From JBDTVS01 sp040007095 (GTDB lineage Bacteria; Acidobacteriota; Vicinamibacteria; Vicinamibacterales; CAVVIG01): a stretch of DNA of 64,000 nucleotides. The position numbers and the translations under genes were made by a program. The notes below the pieces were generated by a model that saw only the letters and a program-made list of their open reading frames with translations, ran no database searches and was not told the DNA's origin. Each line of letters begins with the position of its first letter. Positions within the stretch are counted from its first letter, which is position 1. The DNA is taken from assembly GCA_040007095.1 (NCBI GenBank), contig JBDTVS010000190.1:1-64000 (forward strand), given 5' to 3'. Positions 1-8,624 of the stretch are shown here, piece after piece.

Positions 1-540
1 CGCACGTCGCCCACGGCGCGCGGCGTGTTCGTGCTGACTCGCTTCCTCGGGATGGACGCGCCCGATCCTCCCGCCAATGTCCCTGCGCTGGCGGAGGGGC
101 CCGCCAGTCAGACCGGCACATTGCGCGATCGCATGATGTCCCACAAAAGCAATCCGTCCTGCGCGAATTGCCATGCCATGTTCGACCCGCTGGGTTTTGC
201 ACTCGAGAACTTCGATGCCACCGGTCGATGGCGAACCACGGATGGTGGAGCACCGATCGATGCGTCGGGCACGTTCATCGACGGCACACGCTTCAACGGC
301 CCGGCCGAACTTCGAGCCGGACTGCTGAGGTACCGCGCGGCGTACTATACGGGCGTCACGCAACAGCTGCTGGCGTACGCACTCAACCGCAAAGGGAAGA
401 CCCGGCGGGTGTATGACTATGAGATGCCCGCCGTGCGGAAGATCCTCCGCGACGCTTCAACCAACGGCTATCGCTGGTCGTCCATCCTTGCGGGCATCGG
501 TGCCAGTGCGCCATTTCAGATGAAGAACGTCGTCCCCTGA
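1..540 (+). CDS. DUF1588/DUF1585 cytochrome-like protein, 5' end missing
   Basis: The frame is open from the first base, so this is the last 179 codons of a longer gene. It begins with an R-T-S-P-x-x-R-G segment followed by an N-V-P-x-L segment, as in the DUF1588 part of large planctomycete/acidobacterial proteins of the DUF1592-DUF1588-DUF1585 family. A haem-c type CANCH motif lies at bases 160-174 and is followed by F-D-P-L-G-F-A-L-E-N-F-D, which is typical of this family. The rest matches a DUF1585 tail. Family members are secreted proteins of unknown catalytic role, often with a c-type haem. The next gene is convergent and ends 11 bp away. A GTG at base 25 is not the true start because the homologous segment extends upstream of it. 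Confidence 0.85.
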   Translation, partial: RTSPTARGVFVLTRFLGMDAPDPPANVPALAEGPASQTGTLRDRMMSHKSNPSCANCHAMFDPLGFALENFDATGRWRTTDGGAPIDASGTFIDGTRFNGPAELRAGLLRYRAAYYTGVTQQLLAYALNRKGKTRRVYDYEMPAVRKILRDASTNGYRWSSILAGIGASAPFQMKNVVP

Positions 541-551
541 GAATGTTCTGG

Positions 552-2168
552 TCACCTTCCCCCGGTGGCCGGCGCGTTCGCTCTCTTGGCGCGCTCCTGG
601 TCCCTGATTCTCTTGAGCACCGGCAAATCGCGCTCCTCTTCGTGGCAGGCCGCCTCCATCAGATCGCCTGTGCCTACGAGCCGCTTCAATGGCATAACCA
701 TGGTGAACGGCCGCGTATAGACGATTGGGTCGGTGATCGTCGCCTCGTACTCGATGGTGTTGGCATCCATCGGCTTGAACCGCTCGACGATGTGTTCGGC
801 GTGGCTGAAGACATCACCCACTTCGTTGCCCCAGGTCTTGCCGTTGAAGTTGGTCGTCTCGACAACCAGCGTATCGCCGTCCCAATGACCGATTGAGTCG
901 CCCTGCCACAAGCGAATCGAGTCGGGAAGGTGGCGCGTGCGGGCGAGAGAGATCAGCCGCCACGACACCCGCTCGTGCAGCGTGATCACAAAATCGCGGG
1001 TCTGAACGATGTGAAACGGCGTTGGCACATAGATCGATCGCGGCACGCCGGGTGGAAAGCAGTGCGCAGTGGGGTCGTCATAACCGCGGACCGGCGTATC
1101 GCGGTATTCACGTTCTGCGCGTGCCCACGGCTGATAGGGGAGCCTGCCGTCTGGCGGATCGATGACGACGCCGCGAGCCGGCGGCGTAAGTGCCCCTGGG
1201 CTGGGACCGCGGCTTTCGAGACCGTAGTTGGATCCGCCGTGGTCAGACTCGAACAGCCCGTTCAGGTCAGGCTTGCCATCAGCCGTACGACGTACTGACG
1301 CAGGGGCTTTCCAGGGCTGCGCCCGCTGAACGGGCGGACCGAACGCCAGCGTCGGCGCAGGCGCATTTGGCCCCGGATACCAGGTCCGAGGTTCTGGTTC
1401 GAAGTCGCCGGCCGCTTCCTCTTTCTCCGCCTGGCAGTGATACTCGAGGACTCGATCCATGCCTGATTGGCGATGAAACGGCATGCTGATCTTCCAGGGC
1501 CGGGTGAAGACCTTTGGGTCCTCGAGCGTCGCCTCATACTGAATCGTATCGGCATCGCGCATCGTGTAGCGCTCGACCACTTTCAAGGCGTCACTGTGGA
1601 AGTCGCCCGCTGCGTCGAGCCAGGTCTGCTCGTTGTGATTGGCCACTTCGACGACAAGCGTGTCGCCTTCCCAGCGAGCGCGCGAATCGCCCATCCACGG
1701 CCGGACCCGCTCGTCGTGCGGCGTGCCGTTTGTATAAATCAAGCGGTAGACCTGCGTCCATTCGAACGCCATCGCGATGTGATCGCGCGTCTGCAGGATC
1801 TGAAATGGCCACTCCAGGTACATCATCCGGGGTACGCCCGCCATGTAGCACTTGCCCAGCGGGTCGGCGGCCGCCCGGTTCGCAAAGTTCTCCGCCTTCT
1901 TAGCGGCGGCCCATGGCTGGTACGGAATCTCGCCGCCCTCGACGACACCCAGGCTGGCCGGCATCATATATCTGGACATGTGATCCCGCAGGTCGTACGA
2001 CGCACGATTTCGCACCTGCCAGATCCCGTCGAGGTTCGGTCGTCCGTCGGCCGTCCGCGGAATCGTTCGAGAGGTTTGCGCGGCGATCCGCCCATCCCCG
2101 GCACTGCCAATCAATAGCGTCACGGCGACAGCGCCGCTGCTCAGCAATCGGTTCAAACGCATATACAT
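552..2168 (-). CDS. Secreted duplicated-domain protein, acidobacterial 'RTADGxPxLxGxW' family
   Basis: A 538-residue protein with a signal peptide (hydrophobic segment at about residues 12-24, then A-A-Q). It contains two copies of one domain, at about residues 36-250 and 285-520. Each opens with R-T-A-D-G-(R/K)-P-(N/D)-L-x-G and contains Y-Q-P-W, a C-(Y/F)-x-x-G-V-P-R segment, a W-(E/D)-G-D-T-L-V-V-E strand and (Y/I)-E-A-T-(L/I)-x-D-P. This is a family of secreted proteins abundant in Acidobacteria with no established function. A single-domain relative lies at 4694-5506. ATG codons occur at 2168 and 2162, and either could be used. It is transcribed away from the DUF4157 gene across a 408-bp gap. 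Confidence 0.8.
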   Translation of the reverse strand: MYMRLNRLLSSGAVAVTLLIGSAGDGRIAAQTSRTIPRTADGRPNLDGIWQVRNRASYDLRDHMSRYMMPASLGVVEGGEIPYQPWAAAKKAENFANRAAADPLGKCYMAGVPRMMYLEWPFQILQTRDHIAMAFEWTQVYRLIYTNGTPHDERVRPWMGDSRARWEGDTLVVEVANHNEQTWLDAAGDFHSDALKVVERYTMRDADTIQYEATLEDPKVFTRPWKISMPFHRQSGMDRVLEYHCQAEKEEAAGDFEPEPRTWYPGPNAPAPTLAFGPPVQRAQPWKAPASVRRTADGKPDLNGLFESDHGGSNYGLESRGPSPGALTPPARGVVIDPPDGRLPYQPWARAEREYRDTPVRGYDDPTAHCFPPGVPRSIYVPTPFHIVQTRDFVITLHERVSWRLISLARTRHLPDSIRLWQGDSIGHWDGDTLVVETTNFNGKTWGNEVGDVFSHAEHIVERFKPMDANTIEYEATITDPIVYTRPFTMVMPLKRLVGTGDLMEAACHEEERDLPVLKRIRDQERAKRANAPATGGR

Positions 2169-2240
2169 AATCCTGCCTCAAGTCGGGATTCTTCGGCTAG
2201 TCACGTCGGCAGCCCGAGCCGCAAAGGCGCGCGATTCTGC

Positions 2241-2480
2241 TCACGGCCATGCATCGTGCACGGCTGCGTCGAGCAGCGTGTCAAGGAGTCGATCGCCTCC
2301 AAAGTATCCGGCGTCATGCTCGATCACCGAGACAAGATTCCGTTTTGCTCGGTGTGCTGCCCAGAAAATGTCGGTGCAAACGTCCCGGTCCGGATGAAGC
2401 TGGACACGACGCAGTTCGTATGCGCTCACGTTTCCATGCCACGGGGTGCGCCCCGGTCCATGACGACTCGGTGGTTGACG
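2241..2480 (-). pseudogene. Possible C-terminal gene remnant
   Basis: About 80 codons end at a TGA at 2241-2243. The inferred sequence has well-spaced hydrophobic residues (for example F-W-A-A-H-R-A, N-L-V-S-V-I-E-H and L-L-D-T-L-L-D-A-A-V) and reads more like a real protein than the overlapping plus-strand frame. Upstream, the frame runs antisense into the metallopeptidase gene, so no N-terminus or start can be assigned. I do not recognise the family. It may be the decayed 3' end of an older gene, or chance. Confidence 0.2.
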
Positions 2481-2563
2481 TGTAACTGATGCACGATCTG
2501 CGGTTGACACGCGATTCGACGGTTTGTTGAAATGCGGTTGGGCCGACCGAATCGGCCATTGCC

Positions 2564-2569
2564 GGGAGG
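2564..2569 (+). promoter_or_regulatory. Ribosome binding site setting the metallopeptidase start
   Basis: GGGAGG sits 7 bases before the ATG at 2577. The alternative upstream in-frame ATG at 2532 has no such purine run, so 2577 is preferred. Confidence 0.6.
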
Positions 2570-2576
2570 CGATGTC

Positions 2577-4337
2577 ATGCGGAGCTTCGCACCAGCGGTC
2601 GAGCGCCCCGGAGCGCGAACACTCCCAGGTCGAAGTCAGTCTCACAGGCACATCGCGGCCACTCAGTCGAGACGGCAGCTTCAACCATTGCAGAATCGCT
2701 CGACCGATTCGGGTCGCGGCCCGACGCCCGAGGCGCGCCCTTTTTGGACGCGCGACGCCGTCGTGAGTCCAGCACGGGCGGTTCACGGCCATCACGACCA
2801 TAGCTCGGCGGTCAGTGCTGCCGGTGACTTTCTCGAGCGTGATGCCGACGCGGTCGCCGACAAGGTACTCTCCCGAGCGGCGCCTGTTGCGGTGAAGCCG
2901 GGGCCCGCCGCAATCCCGACCAATGGCGTGCCTCGCCCCCAGGCGAGCGGGGCGTTGGCTGGTCCGACCCTTCGCGCCGCCAGAGGCGCTGGCGTCCCGT
3001 TGAGCGCCCAGCTGCGCAGCTATTTCGAGCCTCGCTTCGGCCACGACTTCGGCCGCGTGCGCATACATGCCGATGGATTGGCGGCCGAGGGGGCCCGTGC
3101 GGTGCGTGCGCGCGCCTATGCCCTTGGGACGGACATCGTGTTTGGATCCGCGCAATATGCCCCCGGCACGGTGCACGGCAAACGGCTCCTGGCGCATGAG
3201 CTCGCGCACGTGGTCCAGCAGAGGAACGCCCTCGTTCACCACACGGTCCTGCGTGCCTCTGACGACTCCGCGCTCGGCAAGCTCCCCGAAGCTGAAAAGC
3301 AGGCGCTCCAGGTCGATACCGACGCCCCGATGGGAAGCTACCGGGACTTCTTTGGCTTGCAGGGCCAACTGGTACTCGCGACCAACGTCGACGCCGACTA
3401 TGACTTCCAGGCGCCTTCCATCGACGCGCTCAAGGACGAGAAAGTCAAGGCTGCTCTCTGGAAGGGGCTGCGCGCCTATGCGATGGGCCTGTTCGATCTG
3501 GTCCCCGGCAAGGACGGGAAGGCCAGCTCGAAACGACTGCACCTCGTGCACCTCGAGAATCTCGACCTCACCAAATGGGGCGGGCCGGACACGAGCTTCC
3601 GCTTCACCTCCAGGGGCCAGACGACAAAGGGCCAGATCAAGGTACAGATTCTCATCGAAGCCCTTGACCTGCCGGCCAAACCCGTCGCCGATCCCGCCGC
3701 CCTGAAAGGCATCGAAGCGACGGCCTCGAAGTACGGCCTCACGCACGACGCGGTGTTCCCGGACAGCTTATGGCAGCGGATCCTCGGTGCGTTGGGCAAA
3801 ATCCCCGAGTCGCTGCTCATGCGAATTCGCGACGTCACCTTCGATGCATCCCCCGCGGAGCAGGGAGCGAAAAAAGAGGCGGCGGAATTCGCTTCGGTAT
3901 TCAAGAACGGCGCCTGGACCAAGACGATCACCCTCTACCAGAAGATGGTGCGCTCCAAGGATCCGGACTTCGCCTTTACGCTGGCGCACGAGATCGGTCA
4001 TGCCATCGACGATGCCCCGGCCGAAGGTCCGAAGGGTGTCGTGGCCGACGCGTACGTTCGCAACGACGCGCAGTTCAAGGAGGCGGCCAGGAAAGACGGA
4101 GGCCGCGCCAAGGCGATCACGGAATACGCCAAGACCGACGACAACGAGTTTTTCGCCGAATGCTTCGCGTTGTTCATCCAGCAGCCCGCCACGCTCAAGG
4201 CTCTGCGCCCGAACATTTACGCCTATTTCGACACCTATCAATACGGTGCGTTGAAGGATCCGAAGCTCAACCCCTACTACAAGGCGCCCGGCACACAGCC
4301 GGCAGGCAGTGGAGCAGGGACTACCGGGGCTTTCTGA
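2577..4337 (+). CDS. DUF4157 (eCIS-core) protein with second metallopeptidase centre
   Basis: A 586-residue protein. Residues about 139-215 form a DUF4157 domain: L-R-S-Y-F-E-P-R-F-G-H-D-F, then R-I-H-A-D, then an HELAH zinc motif at residue 207. Proteins with this domain often accompany extracellular contractile injection systems or other toxin-delivery systems. A second zinc-protease signature, HEIGHAID, starts at residue 471 and is followed about 50 residues later by N-E-F-F-A-E-C-F-A-L-F, a plausible third-ligand helix as in lethal-factor-like or other gluzincin-type peptidases. The first 100 residues are Arg/Ser/Pro/His-rich and low in complexity. There is no obvious signal peptide. No contractile-system genes are nearby, so it is an orphan here. 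Function is inferred as a protease-type effector or self-processing protein. Confidence 0.75.
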   Translation: MRSFAPAVERPGARTLPGRSQSHRHIAATQSRRQLQPLQNRSTDSGRGPTPEARPFWTRDAVVSPARAVHGHHDHSSAVSAAGDFLERDADAVADKVLSRAAPVAVKPGPAAIPTNGVPRPQASGALAGPTLRAARGAGVPLSAQLRSYFEPRFGHDFGRVRIHADGLAAEGARAVRARAYALGTDIVFGSAQYAPGTVHGKRLLAHELAHVVQQRNALVHHTVLRASDDSALGKLPEAEKQALQVDTDAPMGSYRDFFGLQGQLVLATNVDADYDFQAPSIDALKDEKVKAALWKGLRAYAMGLFDLVPGKDGKASSKRLHLVHLENLDLTKWGGPDTSFRFTSRGQTTKGQIKVQILIEALDLPAKPVADPAALKGIEATASKYGLTHDAVFPDSLWQRILGALGKIPESLLMRIRDVTFDASPAEQGAKKEAAEFASVFKNGAWTKTITLYQKMVRSKDPDFAFTLAHEIGHAIDDAPAEGPKGVVADAYVRNDAQFKEAARKDGGRAKAITEYAKTDDNEFFAECFALFIQQPATLKALRPNIYAYFDTYQYGALKDPKLNPYYKAPGTQPAGSGAGTTGAF

Positions 4338-4417
4338 TTCCGTCCCGAATTCTGACGTGGCCCGTGTCGCCATCTCACCGCGCCACGCGAGCCGGCGGCC
4401 GGCGTCGGCGGCCGACT

Positions 4418-4565
4418 TTAACAGGTTGCTGAAAAAGCCAGCAACCTGAACTCGAAAGCGGGAACTCGGAACTTTGAAGTGCGAATTTCCTGGCAATCTC
4501 GCAGTCCTTCTAAGTTCTCACTTCTGAGTTTTCAGTTCGGGCTGCGTTTTTCAGCAGCCTGTTAA
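4418..4565. repeat. MITE-like element with TTAACAGG termini
   Basis: A 148-bp element bounded by imperfect inverted repeats, TTAACAGGTTGCTGAAAAA on the left and the complement of TTAACAGGCTGCTGAAAAA on the right. It has no coding capacity. The interior holds short A/G-rich runs such as GGAACTCGGAACTTTGAAGT, similar in texture to the tract at 38341-38400. It follows the metallopeptidase gene by 80 bp. Confidence 0.75.
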
Positions 4566-4693
4566 GGCTCGGCGCTCGCCTTGACAACGCGTTCGCCACG
4601 GCGATAATCACGCCGGGTGCCTCGAACGCGCGGCCTCGTCGGCGTCGCACGATCGTGCGGCCAGGCTATCGACGAACAGATTCGGAGTCCGAC

Positions 4694-5506
4694 ATGAAAG
4701 CGATATTCAACGCGGCCCTGGTGATATGGGTTGGCACGCTGTCGCCGTCGCTCTCGGCGCAGTGGCCGACGTATCCAACCTGGCCGGTACCGAAGACCGC
4801 GAGCGGCGAACCGAATCTCGCGGCGCCCGCGCCAAGAACAGCCGATGGCAGGCCGGATTTTTCCGGCGTCTGGCGTGCCGCCCCGGCCGGACAACGGGGG
4901 GCGCCTCCACCTGCCACTCCCCCGAGCGGACCACCGCTGGCCACGTTTCGCGATGTCGGTTCGGCCTTCAAGGACGGCCTGCCGCTCACGCCCTATGGGG
5001 CGGAGGTGCTGGCAAAACGGAAGGCTCGCAACAGCAAAGACAATCCCGAGGCACATTGTCTCCCCATGGGCATCGTGCAGTTTCACACCCAGGGGGCGCC
5101 GCGAAAATTTTTGCAGCTCCCCGGTTTGATTGTCATCCTGTACGAGGCCAGCTCGGGCATCCGTCAAATATTCACGGACGGCCGACCGTTGCCGAACAAC
5201 GATCCGCAGCCCTGGTTCTATGGCTATTCGACCGGCAAATGGGATGGCGACACGCTCGTCGTGCAGACCGGCGGTTTGCGGGATGACGGATGGCTCGATA
5301 TCATCGGGAGCCCCTTGACTGAGGCCGCGACGATCACCGAACGGTTCCGGCGAGTGAGCTACGGACGGATGGAGATCGACATCACGATCGACGATCCGAA
5401 GGCGTATACCAAGCCGTGGACGGTGAGGCACGTTCAGGAAATCATGCCCGATGCGGAGCTGATCGAGTTCATCTGCCTGGAAAACCAGCGGTTTGCCCCG
5501 CAATAA
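4694..5506 (+). CDS. Secreted single-domain protein, acidobacterial 'RTADGxPxxxGxW' family
   Basis: A 270-residue protein with an N-terminal signal sequence ending in S-L-S-A at about residue 22. It carries one copy of the domain found twice in the protein at 552-2168: R-T-A-D-G-R-P-D-F-S-G-V-W at about 47-59, then a C-L-P-M-G-I segment, then K-W-D-G-D-T-L-V-V-Q and an I-T-I-D-D-P-K-A-Y-T-K-P-W stretch. The ATG at 4694 follows GGAG at 4684-4687 and directly precedes the signal peptide, so it is preferred over the upstream in-frame ATG. Biochemical function is unknown. Confidence 0.8.
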   Translation: MKAIFNAALVIWVGTLSPSLSAQWPTYPTWPVPKTASGEPNLAAPAPRTADGRPDFSGVWRAAPAGQRGAPPPATPPSGPPLATFRDVGSAFKDGLPLTPYGAEVLAKRKARNSKDNPEAHCLPMGIVQFHTQGAPRKFLQLPGLIVILYEASSGIRQIFTDGRPLPNNDPQPWFYGYSTGKWDGDTLVVQTGGLRDDGWLDIIGSPLTEAATITERFRRVSYGRMEIDITIDDPKAYTKPWTVRHVQEIMPDAELIEFICLENQRFAPQ

Positions 5507-5611
5507 CCGCGCGGTTTTCGACCAGCATCGTCGGTTGCCGGTGCGTTACGACGCGAAACGCCAGCCGTCAGCCAAGGGGCACGGGCGGCTAGGGCCCTGT
5601 GATGACTGCCT

Positions 5612-5626
5612 GGCCGCCAGGCGGCC
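5612..5626. repeat. Short perfect palindrome in intergenic gap
   Basis: GGCCGCC, one base, then GGCGGCC forms a 7-bp-arm palindrome in the 240-bp gap 5507-5746. No T-run follows, so it is a weak terminator candidate at best. Nothing else was recognised in this gap. Confidence 0.35.
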
Positions 5627-5746
5627 GGCTCTGATGCGGACCGAATCGAAGTCTCCCGCCGACCGTGATCGTCGGGTCGCGACAGTAGAGCGGCCAGATC
5701 ATGGTGGGTGCGGACACGCCAACAACGATCATCTGAGGACACCAGC

Positions 5747-6718
5747 ATGAAAGCGATTCGCGTGCACGAATTCGGCGGCCCCGAGGTCCTGGCATATGAA
5801 GACGTGTCGGACCCGAGCCCCAAAGCGAATGAAGCGGTCGTCAAGCTCGAAGCCGCCGGCGTGAATTTCATCGACATCTACCAGCGCACAGGCATCTACA
5901 AGCTGGCATTGCCGCTGACTCTCGGCCTCGAAGGCGCGGGCACGGTCACCGCCGTCGGCGGCGACGTGCAGAGCGTCAAAGTCGGCGACCGCGTCGCATG
6001 GACGAGCGTGCCGGGTGCGTACGCCGACTACTGCGCCGTTCCCGCCGATCGTCTCGTCGTCCTTCCGCCATCGGTCACGACCAGGCAGGGGGCGGCGATG
6101 ATGTTGCAGGGAATGACCGCGCACTACCTCGCGTGCTCCACCTATCCGCTGAAGCCCGGCGAGGTGTGCCTCGTGCACGCAGGGGCGGGCGGCGTCGGCC
6201 TGCTGCTGACGCAGATCGCCAAGATGCGCGGTGCGCGCGTCATCACCACCGTGTCCACCGAGGAAAAGGCCGCCTTGTCCCGCGACGCGGGCGCCGATCT
6301 CGTGGTGATGTACACAAGACAGGATTTCGAGGCCGAAGTGAAGGCCTTCACCGGCGGCAAGGGCGTGGCGGTGGTCTACGACTCGGTCGGCCTGACGACG
6401 TTCGAAAAGAGCATCAACTCACTGGTGCCTCGAGGCATGCTCGTGCTCTTCGGCCAGTCGAGCGGCCTGGTGCCTCCGGTCGATCCGCAGCACATCAGCC
6501 AGAAGGGATCGCTGTTCTTCACGCGTCCGACCCTCGTGCACTACATTGCCTCGCGCGACGAGCTGCAGGAACGCGCGCGAGATCTCGTGAGCTGGACCGC
6601 CAGCGGCGCACTCCGTCTGCGGACCGAATTCGAATTTCCCCTGAAGGATGCCGACGACGCACACAAGGCGCTCTCCGGCCGAAGCACGACCGGCAAAGTG
6701 CTGCTGATTCCCGGCTGA
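5747..6718 (+). CDS. qor: NADPH:quinone oxidoreductase, zinc-independent MDR family
   Basis: A 323-residue protein of the medium-chain dehydrogenase/reductase superfamily, quinone oxidoreductase branch. The N-terminal GroES-like half contains F-G-G-P-E-V-L and A-A-G-V-N-F-I-D-I-Y-Q-R-T-G-I-Y, characteristic of Qor. The Rossmann half has the nucleotide-binding A-G-A-G-G-V-G-L-L-L-T-Q-I-A-K at about residues 145-159. No catalytic zinc ligand cluster is present, as expected. It would reduce quinones or related enones with NADPH in the cytoplasm. The ATG at 5747 follows a TGAGGA ribosome site and gives a normal Qor N-terminus; an in-frame ATG 39 bp upstream adds an unconserved extension. Confidence 0.9.
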   Translation: MKAIRVHEFGGPEVLAYEDVSDPSPKANEAVVKLEAAGVNFIDIYQRTGIYKLALPLTLGLEGAGTVTAVGGDVQSVKVGDRVAWTSVPGAYADYCAVPADRLVVLPPSVTTRQGAAMMLQGMTAHYLACSTYPLKPGEVCLVHAGAGGVGLLLTQIAKMRGARVITTVSTEEKAALSRDAGADLVVMYTRQDFEAEVKAFTGGKGVAVVYDSVGLTTFEKSINSLVPRGMLVLFGQSSGLVPPVDPQHISQKGSLFFTRPTLVHYIASRDELQERARDLVSWTASGALRLRTEFEFPLKDADDAHKALSGRSTTGKVLLIPG

Positions 6719-6835
6719 AGACCAAGGACTGAGCCGATCCAATGAGTCGGTTTCGTCGAATCTGATCCACGAGCTACCGCGTGCCGCGGCAGTTTACCCG
6801 AGCAGGCCGTGGTAGGATGCGCTCGATTCAGGGTC

Positions 6836-7840
6836 ATGCCGCTCAAAGAGGTTCTCGGTCATCGTCGGCTCGTTGCGCTGATCGCTCGATCCGTCAGCCG
6901 CGCGTCGCTGCCCCCGAGCCTGATCTTTTCCGGTCCGGCGGGCGTCGGCAAACGACTCACGGCGGTCGCGACTGCGCAACTGCTCAACTGTACCAACCGA
7001 GTCGGCGAGGGGGTTGAGATCGACGCCTGCGGCGTGTGCGCGGCCTGCGCGCGCATTGCCCGCGGCGTGCACTCCGACGTCATCGTCGTCGAGCCGGGCG
7101 AGAGCGGGTCGATCAAGATCGAGCAGATTCGGGACATCGTCGATCGGGCCGCCTACCGTCCATTCGAGGGCCGCTGCCGCGTCGTCGTCGTGGACGGGGC
7201 CGACGGGCTTGTGCCTGCGGCGCAGAATGCGCTGCTCAAGACGCTCGAGGAGCCGCCGACGGCCTCGATTTTCATTCTGATTACTGCGCAACCTGATCTG
7301 CTGCTTTCAACCGTCCGATCGCGCTGCCCGTGTCTTCGCTTCGGCCCGCTCCCAGCGGAGGATGTGGTCGCCGCGCTCGTGCAGCGCGGCCGGACCGAAA
7401 CCGAGGCTCGCGCGGTCGCGGCGACGGCTGACGGCAGCCTGCGGCGAGCGTTCGAATCGATTGCCGGGGATCTCGTGCAGGGGCGCGAGGTCGCAGAGCA
7501 CGTGCTGGTGCGTGCGGCCGGTACTGACGATCCCCGTCGCCGCCTCGAAGGCGCGAAAGACTTGCTGACCAAGAGCGGTGGCGTCGGCGACCGCGACCAG
7601 CTGGCCGTGCATCTTCGATCGATCAGTTCGCTGCTTCGCGATGCCCAGATCCTGGCGATCCACGCGGACGTCCGGGCCCTGTCTCATCCCGACCTGATGC
7701 CGACGCTCGAGCGGCTGGCTCAGGTGTACCGGGGCGACCGCGGCCTTCGTGCGTTCGGAGCGGTCGATCGGGCGCTTGCGGCGCTGGACCGGAATGCCAG
7801 CGTCAAGATTGTGGCAGACTGGCTGATGCTTCAGCTCTGA
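6836..7840 (+). CDS. holB: DNA polymerase III subunit delta'
   Basis: A 334-residue AAA+ clamp-loader subunit. Walker A GPAGVGKR lies at residues 33-40. The family's zinc module follows (one Cys, then C-x-x-C-x-x-C at about 62-68). The D-G-A-D-G-L-x-x-x-A-Q-N-A-L-L-K-T-L-E-E-P-P block and the S-R-C sensor motif are clear. It acts with tau and delta to load the sliding clamp. The ATG at 6836 matches the usual N-terminus; a GTG 27 bp upstream is also in frame. It is followed after 10 bp by the PSP1/RicT gene, an arrangement also common in Firmicutes. Confidence 0.93.
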   Translation: MPLKEVLGHRRLVALIARSVSRASLPPSLIFSGPAGVGKRLTAVATAQLLNCTNRVGEGVEIDACGVCAACARIARGVHSDVIVVEPGESGSIKIEQIRDIVDRAAYRPFEGRCRVVVVDGADGLVPAAQNALLKTLEEPPTASIFILITAQPDLLLSTVRSRCPCLRFGPLPAEDVVAALVQRGRTETEARAVAATADGSLRRAFESIAGDLVQGREVAEHVLVRAAGTDDPRRRLEGAKDLLTKSGGVGDRDQLAVHLRSISSLLRDAQILAIHADVRALSHPDLMPTLERLAQVYRGDRGLRAFGAVDRALAALDRNASVKIVADWLMLQL

Positions 7841-7850
7841 AGGTGCCGCC

Positions 7851-8624
7851 GTGGCTGCGATGAACGCGTCCGATCCGGTCAGACTCGTCTCGGTGAAGTT
7901 GTCGCCCGTCGGACGGGCGCAAACGTTCCTCTTCGACGACCACGCCCGCTCTGCCCCGCGCGCCGGCGATCGGATTATCGTCAACGCCGAGCACGGGCCG
8001 ACGGTCGGAACCGTCGTGCCCTCGGTGCGGCCGCTCGAGGAAAAACGCCGTCCGCCGGCCGACTCCAACCAGCGAGTGGTTCGCCTCGCGACGCGGGACG
8101 ATATTGTCGCGCGCATGAAGCAGGAGCAGCGGGAGCGCGAGGCGTACCGGGTCGCGCTTCTCAAAATCCGCGAGCGCGGTCTCGGCATGAAGCTCACCCG
8201 CGTCGAGCAGGTCTTCGACGGCTCGCGCCTCGTCTTCTATTTCACGTCGGACTCGCGCGTGGACTTCCGCGAGCTCGTGCGTGAGCTCGCGGCGGAGTTT
8301 CACACCCGCATCGAGATGCGGCAGATCGGGGTACGGGACGAAGCGAAAGTGCTGGGTGGGTACGGCTCCTGCGGCCGGCCATTGTGCTGCACGACGTTTC
8401 TGACCTCGTTCGAGCCGGTGTCGATCAAGATGGCAAAGCAGCAGGATCTGAGCTTGAACCCGTCGAAGCTGTCCGGCTTGTGCGGCCGGCTGAAGTGCTG
8501 CCTGCGCTACGAGCTGCCGAACGCCAACGGCGTCGTTCACGGCGGCTGCGGCAGTGAAGGCGGCTGCGACAATCCCAGCGGCTGCGGTACCGGCGGTTGC
8601 GGGACGTGTGACTGCCACAAATAA
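7851..8624 (+). CDS. PSP1 domain protein, RicT/YaaT-like, with Cys-rich tail
   Basis: A 257-residue PSP1-family protein related to Bacillus RicT, part of the RicAFT complex that affects RNA processing and phosphorelay. Conserved cysteine blocks C-G-R-P-L-C-C-T-T-F-L and L-C-G-R-L-K-C-C-L-R-Y-E lie in the C-terminal half. Unusually, the last 27 residues form a Gly/Cys-rich tail with seven cysteines spaced in G-G-C, G-T-C and C-H-K units, a likely metal or Fe-S binding extension (inference). Start is GTG 7851, or ATG 7860 three codons later. The 3' end overlaps the pdxA start by 17 bp, so the Gly/Cys tail sequence also supplies the pdxA translation start region. Confidence 0.88.
   Translation: MAAMNASDPVRLVSVKLSPVGRAQTFLFDDHARSAPRAGDRIIVNAEHGPTVGTVVPSVRPLEEKRRPPADSNQRVVRLATRDDIVARMKQEQREREAYRVALLKIRERGLGMKLTRVEQVFDGSRLVFYFTSDSRVDFRELVRELAAEFHTRIEMRQIGVRDEAKVLGGYGSCGRPLCCTTFLTSFEPVSIKMAKQQDLSLNPSKLSGLCGRLKCCLRYELPNANGVVHGGCGSEGGCDNPSGCGTGGCGTCDCHK

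Larger units (their letters stand above)
2169..2576. other. 408-bp divergent intergenic region
   Basis: This gap separates two divergently transcribed genes and must hold both promoters, but no convincing -35/-10 pair was found by eye. It has no palindromic repeat. On the minus strand, bases 2241-2480 are open and encode a protein-like stretch (see separate entry). On the plus strand a 77-codon frame at 2256-2489 covers the same bases but looks less like a protein. Confidence 0.4.

Noticed and set aside
2241..3746. 501-codon minus-strand open frame
   Set aside because: It is antisense to the metallopeptidase gene, whose plus-strand product has two clear zinc motifs. Only the part outside that gene (2241-2480) was kept, with low confidence.
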